The notes beneath the pieces are model-generated. The model made no database searches. It was not told where the DNA came from and saw only the letters and a list, made by a program, of their open reading frames with translations. The position numbers and the translations under genes were made by a program. DNA of 64,000 nt, taken from positions 496,001 through 560,000 of the forward strand of contig NZ_JACHBW010000001.1 of the NCBI RefSeq assembly GCF_014200455.1, in the 5' to 3' direction. Below, piece after piece: positions 15,997-25,621 of the stretch (the stretch's first letter is position 1; each line of letters opens with the position of its first letter). The stretch comes from Paraburkholderia bannensis (GTDB taxonomy: Bacteria; Pseudomonadota; Gammaproteobacteria; Burkholderiales; Burkholderiaceae).

Positions 15997-16030
15997 AAAA
16001 ACGCCACGGATGCAACTCCGTGGCGTTTTT
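15997..16030. terminator. Bidirectional terminator between the SPFH gene and the efflux operon
   Basis: AAAAACGCCACGGA and TCCGTGGCGTTTTT form a perfect 14-bp stem with a six-base loop, giving a T-tract in both directions for the two convergent transcripts. Confidence 0.93.
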
Positions 16031-16050
16031 GTTTTCAGCGGAACCGGCGA

Positions 16051-16076
16051 ACCGGTTGCCGCACCCGGTTGCCGAA
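16051..16076. repeat. 13-bp direct repeat just after the efflux outer-membrane gene
   Basis: CCGGTTGCCG occurs twice, 13 bp apart (16052-16061, 16065-16074), within a degenerate array that ends a few bases from the stop codon of the outer-membrane gene. Confidence 0.6.
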
Positions 16077-16080
16077 CCGC

Positions 16081-17601
16081 TCAGCCCGCCTTCGCAACCG
16101 GCGCCGACGCCGCCGCCGGTGCGCTGGCTGCACCGTAGTCGACCGGCGCATCGGCCGGACGCGGCGTCTCGCCAGCGTGCTCGATCCAGCCGCCGCCGAG
16201 TGCGCGATACAGATCGACGAGGTTGGTCAGGCGCGCCAGGCGTGCCGTGATAAGCGACTGCTGCGAGGTGTACAGGCTCGTCTGCGCGGTGAGGACCGGC
16301 AAATAACTGTCCACGCCGTTCTTGTAGCGCAGCTCCGACAGATCCAGGCTGCGCTGGTTCGCGAAGGTACTGCGCGCCAGTGCGTCGATCTGCTGATCGT
16401 AGGTACCGCGCGCGGCGAGGCCATCGGCCACTTCGCGGAACGCCGACTGAATCGCCTTCTCGTAGTTGGCGATTTCGATGCGCTTCTGGACGTTCGCCAG
16501 GTCGAGGTTGGCGATGTTCTTGCCGCCTTCGAAGATCGGCAGCGTCACCTGCGGCACGAAGCTCCACGCCGCCGTACCCGCCTTGAAAAGACCCCCGAGC
16601 GACAGGCTTTCGGTGCCGAACGCCGCCGTCAGCGAGATCTTCGGGAAGAACGCCGCACGCGCCGCGCCGATGTTGGCATTCGCGGCCAGCAGCGTTTCCT
16701 CGGCTTCCATGATGTCCGGACGCCGCGTGAGCAGGTCGGACGGCAGGCCGGCCGGGATATCGGCGAGCAGGTTCTGGCCGTCGAGCGGCAGGCCTTGCGG
16801 CAGATCCGCCGGCAGCGGCTCGCCGATCAGCAGCACGAGCGCGTTTTCGGCCTGCGCGCGGGCGCGCAGTTGCGCCTGCAGGTTGGCCTGGGCGTTCTCG
16901 ACCACCGTCTGCGCCTGACGCAGATCGAGTTCGGTGCCCGTGCCGGTATCGAACTGCGCCTTGGTGATGTTGTACGAATCCTGCGCCGTCTTCAGCGTTG
17001 CCTGCGTGACCTTCAGCAGGTCGTCGTCGGAGAGCATCGTCAGGTACTGGTCCGCGACCTGCGAGACGAGCGAGATTTCCGCCGCCTTGCGCGCCTGCGC
17101 CGTGGACAGGTACTGAGCCAGCGCCTGGTCCTTCAGGCTGCGGATACGCCCCCAGAAGTCGATTTCCCAGGACGCCTGCAGGCCCACGTTGTAGATGCTG
17201 TACGGATTGGTCGGATAGCTCGACGCCAGTTCCCGCGGCGCGCGCGTGCGCGTGTCCGTACCCACGCCATTGATGGCGGGGAACAGATCGGCGCGCGTGA
17301 TCTGATACTGCGCGCGCGCCGCTTCGACGTTGAGCACCGAGACCCGCAGATCGCGGTTGTTCTTCAGCGCGATCGTGACCAGTTCCTGCAGACGCTGATC
17401 GACGAAGAAGTCGCGCCAGCCGATCTCGGTCGCGTTCGCGCCATTGGCGCTCTGGCCGTTCTCCGCGCCCGGTTGCGTCGCGTAGACGCCGCCTTGCGGG
17501 AAGCTTTGCGAAACCGGCGCGTCCGGACGGTGATACCACGGCGCCATCGTGCAGCCCGCGAGGAGCGCAGCGGCCGCTGCAATTACGGATAGTTTTTGCA
17601 T
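16081..17601 (-). CDS. oprB: RND efflux outer-membrane lipoprotein (OprM/NodT family)
   Basis: Outer-membrane channel of a tripartite efflux pump, 506 residues. The signal peptide ends in a lipobox (LLAGC, Cys17). The body has the duplicated TolC-type helix pattern, with PDIMEAEETLLAANANIGAARAAFFP in the second repeat. The tail after residue 480 is Ala/Ser/Pro-rich. The start at 17601 has AAGGA upstream and yields the lipoprotein signal; a longer frame reads antisense His codons. It follows the inner-membrane pump gene by a single base, typical of bpeAB-oprB operons. Name taken by resemblance to the B. pseudomallei system. Confidence 0.9.
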   Translation of the reverse strand: MQKLSVIAAAAALLAGCTMAPWYHRPDAPVSQSFPQGGVYATQPGAENGQSANGANATEIGWRDFFVDQRLQELVTIALKNNRDLRVSVLNVEAARAQYQITRADLFPAINGVGTDTRTRAPRELASSYPTNPYSIYNVGLQASWEIDFWGRIRSLKDQALAQYLSTAQARKAAEISLVSQVADQYLTMLSDDDLLKVTQATLKTAQDSYNITKAQFDTGTGTELDLRQAQTVVENAQANLQAQLRARAQAENALVLLIGEPLPADLPQGLPLDGQNLLADIPAGLPSDLLTRRPDIMEAEETLLAANANIGAARAAFFPKISLTAAFGTESLSLGGLFKAGTAAWSFVPQVTLPIFEGGKNIANLDLANVQKRIEIANYEKAIQSAFREVADGLAARGTYDQQIDALARSTFANQRSLDLSELRYKNGVDSYLPVLTAQTSLYTSQQSLITARLARLTNLVDLYRALGGGWIEHAGETPRPADAPVDYGAASAPAAASAPVAKAG

Positions 17602-17602
17602 C

Positions 17603-20600
17603 TCAATGTCCTTCCTTGCCCGGGCCGTCGCTGCCGCCTTGACCACCCTGAGCGCCGTTGTTGTCGGCGTCATGGTCGTGCGCGTGGTGCTCCTGGTAGT
17701 GCTGGAGCGCCGCATCCGGGTCTTCCTTCTCGCCGGCGAACTTCGCGCGGATCACCACGAAGAACATCGGGATCATGAAGATCGCGAGGAACGTCGCGGT
17801 CAGCATCCCGCCGATCACGCCGGTACCGATCGCGTGCTGCGAAGCCGAACCCGCGCCGTTACTGATGGCCAGCGGCAGCACGCCCAGAATGAACGCGAGC
17901 GAGGTCATCAGAATCGGGCGCAGACGCAGTCGGGCGGCTTCGAGCGCCGCTTCGACCGGGCCCATGGTGCCTTCCGCCTGCAGGTCGCGGGCGAATTCCA
18001 CGATCAGAATCGCGTTTTTCGCCGACAGACCCACGGTGGTCAACAGACCCACCTGGAAGAACACGTCGTTTTCCAGCCCGCGCAGCGTCACCGCCAGCAG
18101 CGCGCCGAGCACGCCGAGCGGCACCACCATGATGACCGCGAACGGAATCGACCAGCTTTCATACAGTGCCGCGAGACACAGGAACACGACGAGGATCGAG
18201 ATGCCGTAGAGAATCGGCGCCTGCGAACCCGACTGGCGTTCCTGGAACGACAGGCCGGTCCACTCGTAGCCGATGCCGGCGGGAAGCTTCGCCGCGATCT
18301 GCTCCATGGCCGTCATGGCCTGGCCCGTGGACTTGCCGCTGCCCGCCTGACCCTGGATTTCCACCGCCGAAATACCGTTGTAACGCTCAAGCTTCGGCGA
18401 ACCGTAGGTCCACTGGCCGCTGGCGAACGAGCTGAACGGCACCATCCCGCCCGACGTGTTGCGCACGTACCAGGTGTTCAGGTCGTTCGGCGTCATGCGG
18501 AACGGCGCATCGGACATCACGTAGACCTTCTTGATCCGGCCGTCGACGTCGAGGAAGTTGTTCACGTACGACGAAGCCCAGCCGATCGAGAACGTCTGAT
18601 CGACCGAGGCCGCCGTCACACCGAGCGCTTCAGCCTTCTGGCGGTCGATGTTGATCTTGTACTGCGGCGTGTCGTTCAGGCCGTTCGGACGCACCAGCGC
18701 CAGCGACGGATCCTTCGCAGCCATGCCAAGCAGCATGTTGCGCGCTTCCATCAACTTCTCGTGGCCAACGCCGCCGCGATCCTGGAGTTCGAAGTCGAAG
18801 CCCGAGGCGGTGCCGAGTTCAGGAATCGAAGGCGGATTCACCGGAATCACCATCGCGTCCTTGTAGTTCGCGAAGTGCCCGAACAAGCGGCCCACCAGCG
18901 CCTGGACCTTCTGGTCCGCGTGCTGACGTTCCTTGTAGTCGCGCATGCGCACGAACACGAGACCCGAGTTCTGGCCACGACCCGCGAAGCTGAAGCCGTT
19001 CACCGTGAACGTCGACTCGACGATCGATTTTTCGTCGTTGAGCAGATAGTTCTGGATATTGGCCAGCGTGCGCGCCGTGGTTTCCTGGGTCGAGCCCGAA
19101 GGCGTCTGCACGATCACGAACATCGTGCCCTGGTCTTCATCGGGCAGGAACGATTTCGGCAGGCGCACGAACAGGAAGCCCACCGCGACGATCACGGCCA
19201 GATAGATGATGAGCCAGCGGCCCGAACGCTTGATGACGTGGTGCACGCCGCTGTGATACTTGTCGCGGCTCTTGTCGAACGTACGGTTGAACCAGCCGAA
19301 GAAGCCCTTCTTCTCTTCGTGGTGGCCCTGCGGGATCGGCTTGAGGATGGTCGCGCACAGCGCCGGCGTCAGAATCAGCGCGACGAGCACGGACAGCACC
19401 ATCGCCGCCACGATCGTCAGCGAGAACTGACGATAGATGGCGCCGACCGAGCCGCCCGAAAACGCCACCGGCACGAACACCGCCGACAGCACCAGCGCCA
19501 CGCCCACCAGTGCGCCGGTGATCTGGCCCATGGCCTTGCGGGTCGCTTCCTTGGGCCCCAGGCCCTCCTCCACCATCACCCGCTCGACGTTTTCCACCAC
19601 CACGATCGCATCGTCCACCAGCAGGCCGATGGCCAGCACGAGGCCGAACATCGACAGCGTATTGATGGAGAAGCCCACCGCCGCCATGATCGCGAACGTG
19701 CCCAGCAGCACCACCGGCACCGCGATCGTGGGGATCAGCGTGGCGCGCAGGTTCTGCAGGAACAGGTACATCACGAGGAACACCAGCACGATGCCTTCCA
19801 GCAGCGTCTTGATCACTTCCTCGATCGACAGGCGCACGAACGGCGTCGTGTCATACGGGTACTTCACGACCAGACCGTGCGGGAAGTACTTCGACAGATC
19901 GTCGATCTTCTGGCGCACCAGCTTGGCGGTCTGCAGCGCGTTCGCGCCCGTCGCCAGCTGAATGCCGAGACCGGCGGTCGGCGCACCGTTGTACTTGGTG
20001 TCGAAGTTGTAGTTTTCGCCGCCCAGACCGATACGCGCCACGTCCTTCAGACGCACCTGCGAGCCGTCCTGGTTCACCTTCAGCAGAATGTTGCCGAACT
20101 CTTCAGGCGTGTGCAGCAGCGTCGATTCGGTGATGGTCGCCTGGAACGACTGACCCGCCACCGACGGCGTGCCGCCCAGCTGGCCGCCCGCGATCTGCAC
20201 GTTCTGTGCGGTGATCGCAGCCGTCACATCGCTTGGCGTGAGGCTGAAGTTGTTCAGCTTGTTCGGATCGAGCCAGACGCGCATCGCGTACTGCGAGCCG
20301 AACAGCGTGACCGTACCCACGCCGTCGATACGGCTGACCGGGTCTTCGATGTTCGACGCCACGTAGTTCGCGAGGTCGTACTTGGTCATGCTGCCGTCTT
20401 CGGAGACGAACGCCATCACCAGCAGGAAGCTGCTGCTCGACTTCGTCACCTTGATGCCGAGCTGCTGCACCACCTGCGGCAGAATCGGCGTGGCAAGCTG
20501 CAGCTTGTTCTGCACCTGCACCTGCGCGATGTCCGGGTTGGTGCCCGCCGCGAACGTCAGCGTGATGGTGGCCGTGCCCGAGTCATCGGACGTGGACGAC

Positions 20601-20833
20601 AGATACAGCAGGTGGTCGAGACCGCTCATCTGCTGCTCGATCACCTGGGTGACCGTGTCTTCCACCGTCTTCGCCGACGCGCCCGGGTAGGTCGCGCTGA
20701 TCTGGATCGACGGCGGCGCGATGGTCGGATACTGCGCGACCGGCAGCGTGAACACCGACGCCACACCTGCCAGCATCAGAATGATGGCGATCACCCACGC
20801 AAAAATCGGGCGATCGATAAAGAACTTTGCCAT
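17603..20833 (-). CDS. bpeB: RND multidrug efflux pump, inner-membrane transporter (AcrB/MexB/BpeB type)
   Basis: Proton-driven antiporter, 1076 residues, with 12 membrane helices and two large periplasmic loops. It opens with the HAE1 signature [17 protein letters not shown]. The proton-relay pair DD lies in [17 protein letters not shown] of helix 4, and the partner lysine in [14 protein letters not shown] of helix 10. After the last helix there is a hydrophilic tail of about 45 residues, rich in His, Asp and Gly, longer than in E. coli AcrB. Likely substrates are macrolides, aminoglycosides, fluoroquinolones and acyl-homoserine lactones as for BpeB, but this is inference. It sits between the membrane-fusion and outer-membrane genes. 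Confidence 0.95.
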   Translation of the reverse strand: MAKFFIDRPIFAWVIAIILMLAGVASVFTLPVAQYPTIAPPSIQISATYPGASAKTVEDTVTQVIEQQMSGLDHLLYLSSTSDDSGTATITLTFAAGTNPDIAQVQVQNKLQLATPILPQVVQQLGIKVTKSSSSFLLVMAFVSEDGSMTKYDLANYVASNIEDPVSRIDGVGTVTLFGSQYAMRVWLDPNKLNNFSLTPSDVTAAITAQNVQIAGGQLGGTPSVAGQSFQATITESTLLHTPEEFGNILLKVNQDGSQVRLKDVARIGLGGENYNFDTKYNGAPTAGLGIQLATGANALQTAKLVRQKIDDLSKYFPHGLVVKYPYDTTPFVRLSIEEVIKTLLEGIVLVFLVMYLFLQNLRATLIPTIAVPVVLLGTFAIMAAVGFSINTLSMFGLVLAIGLLVDDAIVVVENVERVMVEEGLGPKEATRKAMGQITGALVGVALVLSAVFVPVAFSGGSVGAIYRQFSLTIVAAMVLSVLVALILTPALCATILKPIPQGHHEEKKGFFGWFNRTFDKSRDKYHSGVHHVIKRSGRWLIIYLAVIVAVGFLFVRLPKSFLPDEDQGTMFVIVQTPSGSTQETTARTLANIQNYLLNDEKSIVESTFTVNGFSFAGRGQNSGLVFVRMRDYKERQHADQKVQALVGRLFGHFANYKDAMVIPVNPPSIPELGTASGFDFELQDRGGVGHEKLMEARNMLLGMAAKDPSLALVRPNGLNDTPQYKINIDRQKAEALGVTAASVDQTFSIGWASSYVNNFLDVDGRIKKVYVMSDAPFRMTPNDLNTWYVRNTSGGMVPFSSFASGQWTYGSPKLERYNGISAVEIQGQAGSGKSTGQAMTAMEQIAAKLPAGIGYEWTGLSFQERQSGSQAPILYGISILVVFLCLAALYESWSIPFAVIMVVPLGVLGALLAVTLRGLENDVFFQVGLLTTVGLSAKNAILIVEFARDLQAEGTMGPVEAALEAARLRLRPILMTSLAFILGVLPLAISNGAGSASQHAIGTGVIGGMLTATFLAIFMIPMFFVVIRAKFAGEKEDPDAALQHYQEHHAHDHDADNNGAQGGQGGSDGPGKEGH

Positions 20834-20848
20834 GAAGCAGGCTCCCTG

Positions 20849-22132
20849 TTATTGCGCAGCGGAAGCGGCGGGTGCGGATGCAGCGGCAGCGCCAGAAGCA
20901 GCGGCGGCGCCCGAAGCGCCCGATGCCGCGCTCGCGCTCCCGTAGCCCGAAGCCGTCGCCTGATCCGCCGACGGCGCGCCCGGCGGGGGCGGCGGCGGCA
21001 GATGGGCGTCCACGGCCTTGACCTCGGCGCCCGGCTTGACCTTTTCCGTGCCTTGCACGATCACGCGGTCGCCCGGATTCAGGCCGCTGTCCACCACCCA
21101 GTCCTGACCGACGGACGCCGACGTGACGACCGGATGCAGCTCGACCTTGTTCTGGGCGTTGACGACCATGACGGTCGCCTGGCCCTTCTGGTCGTGCAGG
21201 ACGCCCACTTGCGGCACGAGGATCGCGTGGTCGTTGGTGCCTTCGTCGATGCGCGCGCGCACGAACATGCCCGGCAGCAGCACGTTGTCCGGATTCGGGA
21301 ACAGCGCGCGGATCGTCACCGAGCCGGTGGTCTGGTCGACCGTGACGTCGGTGAACTGGAGCTTGCCCTGCTGCGAGTACGTGCGGCCGTCTTCGAGCAC
21401 CAGCGTGACCTTGGCGGCGTCGGGGCCGTTGGTCTTCAGGCGCCCTTCTTCGACTTCGCGGCGCAGGCGCAGGCCGTCGAGGCTCGACTGCGTGAGGTCG
21501 ACGTACATCGGCGTCATCTGCTGCACGGTCGAGAGCAGCGTGGCGGCGCTCGCCTGCACGTAGGCGCCCGGCGTGACCTGCGAAATGCCGACCTTGCCGG
21601 TGATCGGCGAGAGCACGTCGGTGTAGCCCAGGTTGATCTGGGCGGTGTCGACCGCGGCCTTGCCGGCATCGACATCGGCCTGCGCCTGGCCTTGCGCGGC
21701 CACGGCGTTGTCGTAGTCCTGCTTGCTAACTGCGTTGGCCGCCACCAGCACCTTGTAGCGCGCGACGAGCGCGTTCTGCGTGACGAGATTCGCCTTCGCC
21801 TTGGCGAGCGTGGCCTTGGCGTTATTGAGCGTGGCGATGTACGGCGCGGGATCGATCTTGTACAGGCGCTGGCCGGCCTTCACGACCGAGCCTTCGGTGA
21901 ATTCGCGGCGCAGCACAATGCCGTCGACCCGGGCGCGAACCTGCGCGACGAGGAAGGCACTGGTGCGGCCGGGCAGTTCGGTGACGACCGGCACGGAGCT
22001 GGTCTGGACGGTGACAACACCCACTTCGGGGGTTTGCGGCGGCGGTGCCGACTGCTTTTGCCCGCACGCTGCGAGCACTACTGCAGCCGTCGCGAAGCTG
22101 ATTAGGCGGAATGGAACCCGTTCGACGCGCAT
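20849..22132 (-). CDS. bpeA: RND efflux periplasmic adaptor (membrane fusion lipoprotein, BpeA type)
   Basis: Periplasmic adaptor that links the pump to the outer-membrane channel, 427 residues. Lipobox VLAAC with Cys near residue 22. HlyD-type order: lipoyl half, alpha-helical hairpin (about 95-165, ALNNAKATLAKAKAN), lipoyl half, beta-barrel and membrane-proximal domain. The tail after about residue 375 has a PPPPPP run then a segment made almost only of Ala, Ser and Gly. The ATG at 22132 follows AGAGGT and gives the lipoprotein signal. First gene of the operon, divergent from the TetR regulator. Confidence 0.94.
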   Translation of the reverse strand: MRVERVPFRLISFATAAVVLAACGQKQSAPPPQTPEVGVVTVQTSSVPVVTELPGRTSAFLVAQVRARVDGIVLRREFTEGSVVKAGQRLYKIDPAPYIATLNNAKATLAKAKANLVTQNALVARYKVLVAANAVSKQDYDNAVAAQGQAQADVDAGKAAVDTAQINLGYTDVLSPITGKVGISQVTPGAYVQASAATLLSTVQQMTPMYVDLTQSSLDGLRLRREVEEGRLKTNGPDAAKVTLVLEDGRTYSQQGKLQFTDVTVDQTTGSVTIRALFPNPDNVLLPGMFVRARIDEGTNDHAILVPQVGVLHDQKGQATVMVVNAQNKVELHPVVTSASVGQDWVVDSGLNPGDRVIVQGTEKVKPGAEVKAVDAHLPPPPPPGAPSADQATASGYGSASAASGASGAAAASGAAAASAPAASAAQ

Positions 22133-22395
22133 GGAGCGACCTCTGTCTATAACTGACAATTAAAAGCGTGCGGGGTCCTCATGGAGGAGGACGACGACGC
22201 ACGCCAGCATCTGGCAATACCTGACGGATAACCCGGTACTTCAGTAAAGGCGCGATACCGGTCAGCAACATCCATCCGGGCTTTAATCGCGCGCCACCGC
22301 GGGGGGCGTCGCGCATTGGGGTTTCTACGACCGCTTGGCCAGTGACGGATATTAACCGGACATCACTTCTCAGGGTATCCAGGTGGTGGGGTGGT

Positions 22396-22424
22396 ATTAT
22401 AGATACATTCGCGAATGAATGTTT
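22396..22424 (-). promoter_or_regulatory. bpeA promoter: Efflux operon promoter with overlapping AcrR/TtgR-like operator
   Basis: On the minus strand a perfect -10 box TATAAT lies at 22396-22401. Directly upstream, in the spacer, is the palindrome CATTCGCGAATG (22406-22417) inside ACATTCGCGAATGAATGT, close to the E. coli AcrR site core (ACATT, four bases, AATG, ATGT). A repressor bound here would block polymerase. The -35 is weak. The site lies about 140 bases before the TetR gene. Confidence 0.75.
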
Positions 22425-22560
22425 AAGAACGCTTCAACCCCTTGATGCGGGCTAGAAGAAGATTTCGCGCATGACATCCATATTACAAATCAATACTTGC
22501 TGGTCGTACCCCCAGATGCCTGGCCACCCCATTAATTCGCCCTCAGGGCGCTAATCCATC

Positions 22561-23199
22561 ATGGTCCGACGTACGAAAGAGGAAGCGCTGGAGACGCGCA
22601 ACCGCATTCTCGACGCCGCCGAACAGGTCTTTTTCGAGAAGGGCGTCTCGCGCAGTTCGCTCGCCGATATCGCCCAGGCGGCGGGCGTCACGCGCGGCGC
22701 AATCTACTGGCATTTCGAGAACAAGGGGGATCTGTTCACGGCGATGTTCGACCGCGTGATCCTGCCGCTCGACGAACTCAAGGCGGCCTCGGTCGATCCC
22801 AACGAACCCGATCCGCTCGGGCGCATCAAGGACCTCTGCACGCTCTGTCTGCAGGACACCGCCACCGACGCGGGCCGCCGCCGGGTGTTCGAAATCCTGT
22901 TCCTGAAGTGCGAATTCGTCGAAGAGATGGGACCCGTGATGGCGCGCCATCAGGACAATATGCGCGAGGGGTTGATGCGCATCGAGGAAGGCCTGCGCAA
23001 CGCGATGTCGAAAGGCCAGTTGCCCACCGATCTCGACGCCGCGCGCGCGGCGCGCGTGCTGCACTCCTTCATCACCGGCGCGCTGCACGACATGGCGATC
23101 CTGCCGGATATGTTCGATGTGGCGAAGTATGCGCAGCGGCACGTCGAAGCCATGCTAGACGCACTGCGCCATAGCCCGGCGCTGCGTGTGGACAGCTGA
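22561..23199 (+). CDS. bpeR: TetR/AcrR-family repressor of the RND efflux operon
   Basis: Dimeric DNA-binding repressor, 212 residues. The N-terminal helix-turn-helix spans about residues 30-55 (SSLADIAQAAGVTRGAIYWHFENKGDLF), the AcrR/TtgR subgroup form. The C-terminal ligand-binding part has the Phe/Cys/Glu-rich helices of this group. The gene is divergent from bpeA with a 428-base region between that contains the candidate operator. Drugs or fatty acids that bind the C-terminal domain would relieve repression. Confidence 0.92.
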   Translation: MVRRTKEEALETRNRILDAAEQVFFEKGVSRSSLADIAQAAGVTRGAIYWHFENKGDLFTAMFDRVILPLDELKAASVDPNEPDPLGRIKDLCTLCLQDTATDAGRRRVFEILFLKCEFVEEMGPVMARHQDNMREGLMRIEEGLRNAMSKGQLPTDLDAARAARVLHSFITGALHDMAILPDMFDVAKYAQRHVEAMLDALRHSPALRVDS

Positions 23200-23220
23200 T
23201 CTGAACGTTGCAGCGCGCCG

Positions 23221-24000
23221 TCAGCTTGCGGCGAAATGGCGCGCCACGTAGAACAGGATCGCGACAAAGAAAATCATCGCGGCCCAGGCCCAGCCGGGCA
23301 TCGCATGCGGCGTGGGTTCGTGGCGCAGCGTGCTCGCGGCGCGGCCCGACAAGGTGCCGCCCTGCTCGTGTTGCCCGTGCTGCGGCAGCAGATGCGCGCG
23401 GCGCGCGACCGCCGCCAGATTGATCGGCCGCAGGAACACATGCTGACGGCGCGGCTCCTTGCCGCGCACGCGATTGGGCGCACGGCCATGCTTGGCGGCC
23501 ACCACGGCGCAGAATTCCGTGAAGAACTCATCGGCCAGTTCGTGCAGCGCGTTTTCGATCTGGCGCGGCGGCAATTCGCCCAGCGGGCCGGTCAGCGTGG
23601 CCCACACCGAATAATCGATGCGCGTGCTCAAACCGCGCTCCCGTTCGGCCGAAACCGGTGCCACGGGCAACACCGATGACAACGCCCGCTCCTCCTCCCG
23701 CAACGCCACATCGATCTGCCCGCGCAGCGAGCCGATGCCGTCGGCGCGCGCGCGAAAGCTCAACACTCGGCGCGGCTTGAGCGGCACCTCGGCGACATCG
23801 TTGGCAATGTGAGCACGCACTTCATAACGCGCACGCAGCGGCCCGAGCGGCACGGTCAGCGTGATCGCATATTCGCCGGGGCCCAGCCTGCGGAACGACT
23901 CGCAGTGCTCCAGGCTCGCTCGCACGAGCGCGGCGTCCTGCAGCGCCTGCCAGACAGCAGACGGTTCGAGCGCAATCCTCAACGCGTCGTTCAGTTCCAT
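23221..24000 (-). CDS. CoxG-like SRPBCC-domain protein with C-terminal membrane anchor
   Basis: A 259-residue protein. Residues 1-150 form an SRPBCC/START-type ligand-binding fold of the carbon monoxide dehydrogenase subunit G (CoxG) group: MELNDALRIALEPSAVWQAL, GPGEYAITLTVPLGPLRARYE. A basic linker with a PNRVRGKEPRRQ stretch leads to a single membrane helix (about 240-256, WAWAAMIFFVAILFYVA). CoxG proteins anchor or mature molybdenum hydroxylases, but no coxLMS genes lie nearby, so the role is unknown. GGGGAG precedes the ATG at 24000; the frame upstream is the 9-bp repeat read as Pro-Glu-Cys. Confidence 0.82.
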   Translation of the reverse strand: MELNDALRIALEPSAVWQALQDAALVRASLEHCESFRRLGPGEYAITLTVPLGPLRARYEVRAHIANDVAEVPLKPRRVLSFRARADGIGSLRGQIDVALREEERALSSVLPVAPVSAERERGLSTRIDYSVWATLTGPLGELPPRQIENALHELADEFFTEFCAVVAAKHGRAPNRVRGKEPRRQHVFLRPINLAAVARRAHLLPQHGQHEQGGTLSGRAASTLRHEPTPHAMPGWAWAAMIFFVAILFYVARHFAAS

Positions 24001-24061
24001 GGCGGCTCCCCGGTCGCGGTGCGAGAAGTTCGAATAGATGTTTATGGATGCCAGGCGTGAT

Positions 24062-24115
24062 TCAGGACACTCAGGACACTCAGGACACTCAGGACACTCA
24101 GGACATTCAGGACGT
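24062..24115. repeat. 9-bp tandem repeat spanning the DUF427 gene stop codon
   Basis: Six consecutive 9-bp units: four perfect TCAGGACAC copies (24062-24097), then TCAGGACAT and TCAGGACGT. The last unit begins with the TGA stop (minus strand) of the DUF427 gene. Because nine is a multiple of three, the array is open in several frames. Confidence 0.97.
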
Positions 24116-24472
24116 CTGGTCGATACGGTCAACGCGTTCGGCGTCGAAGGCCAGATAGCCGCCGATGTCGCGCACGCTGTCGTGTGGCGACTCGTAGCTC
24201 CAGGCGGCGTCTTCGATACGGCCGTCTTCGGTGCGCAAATGGAAATACACCGCGTGGCCTTTGTGCGGACACGCGGCGGTGCGCTCCGAACGTTCGAGAC
24301 GCGCCATGTTCACATCGGCGCGCGGGAAATAGAAGACGTCGGGATAGCCGGTTTCGCTGACGGTGAGCGCCGCGAGCGTGTCGGCAATCGTGATGCCGCC
24401 GTGGATCACGCGCACGCGATGACGGTTCACGATGATGTCGATGCGATGGCCGGCATCCGGTTCGACCGTCAT
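24107..24472 (-). CDS. DUF427 domain protein
   Basis: Small soluble protein, 121 residues, matching the DUF427 pattern: RVRVIHGGITIADT near residues 20-33, then YPDVFYFPRADV, and CPHKGHAVYFHL, which holds a conserved Cys-Pro-x-Lys-Gly motif, and AAWSYESPHDSV. Function of the family is unknown. AGGAG lies seven bases before the ATG at 24472; an upstream extension of the frame lacks it. The gene's stop codon falls inside the 9-bp repeat that separates it from the CoxG-like gene. Confidence 0.88.
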   Translation of the reverse strand: MTVEPDAGHRIDIIVNRHRVRVIHGGITIADTLAALTVSETGYPDVFYFPRADVNMARLERSERTAACPHKGHAVYFHLRTEDGRIEDAAWSYESPHDSVRDIGGYLAFDAERVDRIDQTS

Positions 24473-24831
24473 GGTCCGCTCCTGATCGATGTGCGCCGCC
24501 GCTGGCTGGCGCATTGCCGCTGGTGTGCCCGGATGCCGGCACGGCCGGTCCTGGCTGTTCTTTGCTGCTCCCTGACGGGCGCGCAACCGGGCATTGTCAT
24601 CGGTACGCGTGACACCGACGTAAAACCGGCGCACATACCGTTCAAACCTACGACAAAAAAGCCACGGCGGACCCGTGGCTTCATTATCGGCCAAACTTTG
24701 CCGGCTTGCGCGACTTCGATGCAGCGCGGCCACAGGCGCCGCGCCGGATGCGGCTTTATGTGGGCCAGCAGACAGTCAAGGGCGGCGGCGCTTGGCCTGC
24801 CGCCCTGTTCTCCCCCGCCGGTTGCCCGGGA
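24473..24831. other. 359-base intergenic region with a terminator
   Basis: No credible gene. The only structure I can defend is a hairpin at 24660-24680 (separate entry), which ends transcription of the secreted-protein gene upstream on the minus strand. The rest would carry the promoter of the DUF427 gene. Confidence 0.6.
24655..24680 (-). terminator. Terminator after the secreted-protein gene
   Basis: On the minus strand AGCCACGG pairs with CCGTGGCT around five bases, followed by TTTTTTGTCG. Confidence 0.87.
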
Positions 24832-25392
24832 TTACCAGACGAATGACGCGCGGGCGCTGCCGTTCGAGCCCACCGTCACGGCACTGGTTTTATCGACGCC
24901 CGCATGGCTCACGTGCACGGTGTAGCGGCCCGGGCGCACGCGCACGAGCATGTAAGGTCCGCGCGAAGTGGCGTCGAGAACGCTCGCGCCGTGTGCGTCG
25001 GTGATCTGCACGTGGACATCGGCGAGGAATTCGGCCTTGCGGCCCGTGAAGCGCAGCGCGAGCGGCCACGAATGTTGTGCGGCCTGCAGCGCCTTCGACT
25101 CGTCCTGACCGACGCCGCCCGAGACGTACGAGACATCGCCCTGTTGCTGCACTTGCGGCATGCCGCCGCCGTTGATGTTGCCGGCACTGGAATCGTCGCT
25201 ACTCGAACCACCGACAGTGGCGTTGCCCGTGGTGCCGCTCATGTTGTCGATGCCGGCATTGCCGCCAGGCGGCATGGCCTGCTGCGCGAATGCAAGGCTG
25301 GCACCGCCCGCGAAGCCGACTGCACCGATCGCCAGGGTGGCCGCCAGCGCGGCGGCCGAAAGGACGGGACGTGTGTTATCAAACATCTTCAT
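24832..25392 (-). CDS. Secreted protein with carboxypeptidase-regulatory-like beta-sandwich
   Basis: Exported protein, 186 residues. The signal peptide ends at about residue 36 (AFA before QQ). A Gly/Ser/Asn-rich linker (about 40-90) leads to a C-terminal beta-sandwich: ADVHVQITDAHGASVLDATSRGPYML, then VRPGRYTVHVSHAG, a pattern shared by PEGA and carboxypeptidase-regulatory-like domains. No catalytic residues are visible. GAGGAG lies close before the ATG at 25392; the longer frame has no signal peptide. Single gene with its own terminator. Function unknown. Confidence 0.82.
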   Translation of the reverse strand: MKMFDNTRPVLSAAALAATLAIGAVGFAGGASLAFAQQAMPPGGNAGIDNMSGTTGNATVGGSSSDDSSAGNINGGGMPQVQQQGDVSYVSGGVGQDESKALQAAQHSWPLALRFTGRKAEFLADVHVQITDAHGASVLDATSRGPYMLVRVRPGRYTVHVSHAGVDKTSAVTVGSNGSARASFVW

Positions 25393-25484
25393 CGTGGCTG
25401 CTCCTCGTACAGGTTGCCGATTCGATGCAGGCAGCAAACCCCATGCCCATATCGTATGCCGCCTTGCGAGACGCCCAAAAGAAA

Positions 25485-25517
25485 ACTGCCGTCTGGGCGC
25501 GAAGCCCGGACGGCAGT
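25485..25517 (-). terminator. Terminator of the htrA/degP transcript
   Basis: ACTGCCGTCTGGGC and GCCCGGACGGCAGT pair over 14 positions with one G-T type mismatch and a five-base loop. On the minus strand the stem is followed by TTTTC and T-rich sequence. Confidence 0.88.
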
Positions 25518-25569
25518 GAAAAGCGGTCTGGCAGAAATCGGTCAATGAAGCGCGGCAGACCGCTGGAGC

Positions 25570-25605
25570 GAACCGATGGAACCGATGGAACCGATGGAAC
25601 CGATA
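25570..25605. repeat. 9-bp tandem repeat downstream of degP
   Basis: Four consecutive 9-bp units, GAACCGATG three times then GAACCGATA, 17 bases beyond the degP stop codon and before its terminator. Confidence 0.96.
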
Positions 25606-25621
25606 GCGTAGCGGATCAAAA

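Noticed and set aside
17549..22105. A 1518-codon open frame on the plus strand
   Set aside because: It is antisense to the whole RND efflux operon; the peptide is Arg/His-rich with no fold, while the minus strand encodes three clear full-length proteins.
24062..24115. CRISPR-like array
   Set aside because: Units are 9 bp with no spacers; it is a simple tandem repeat.
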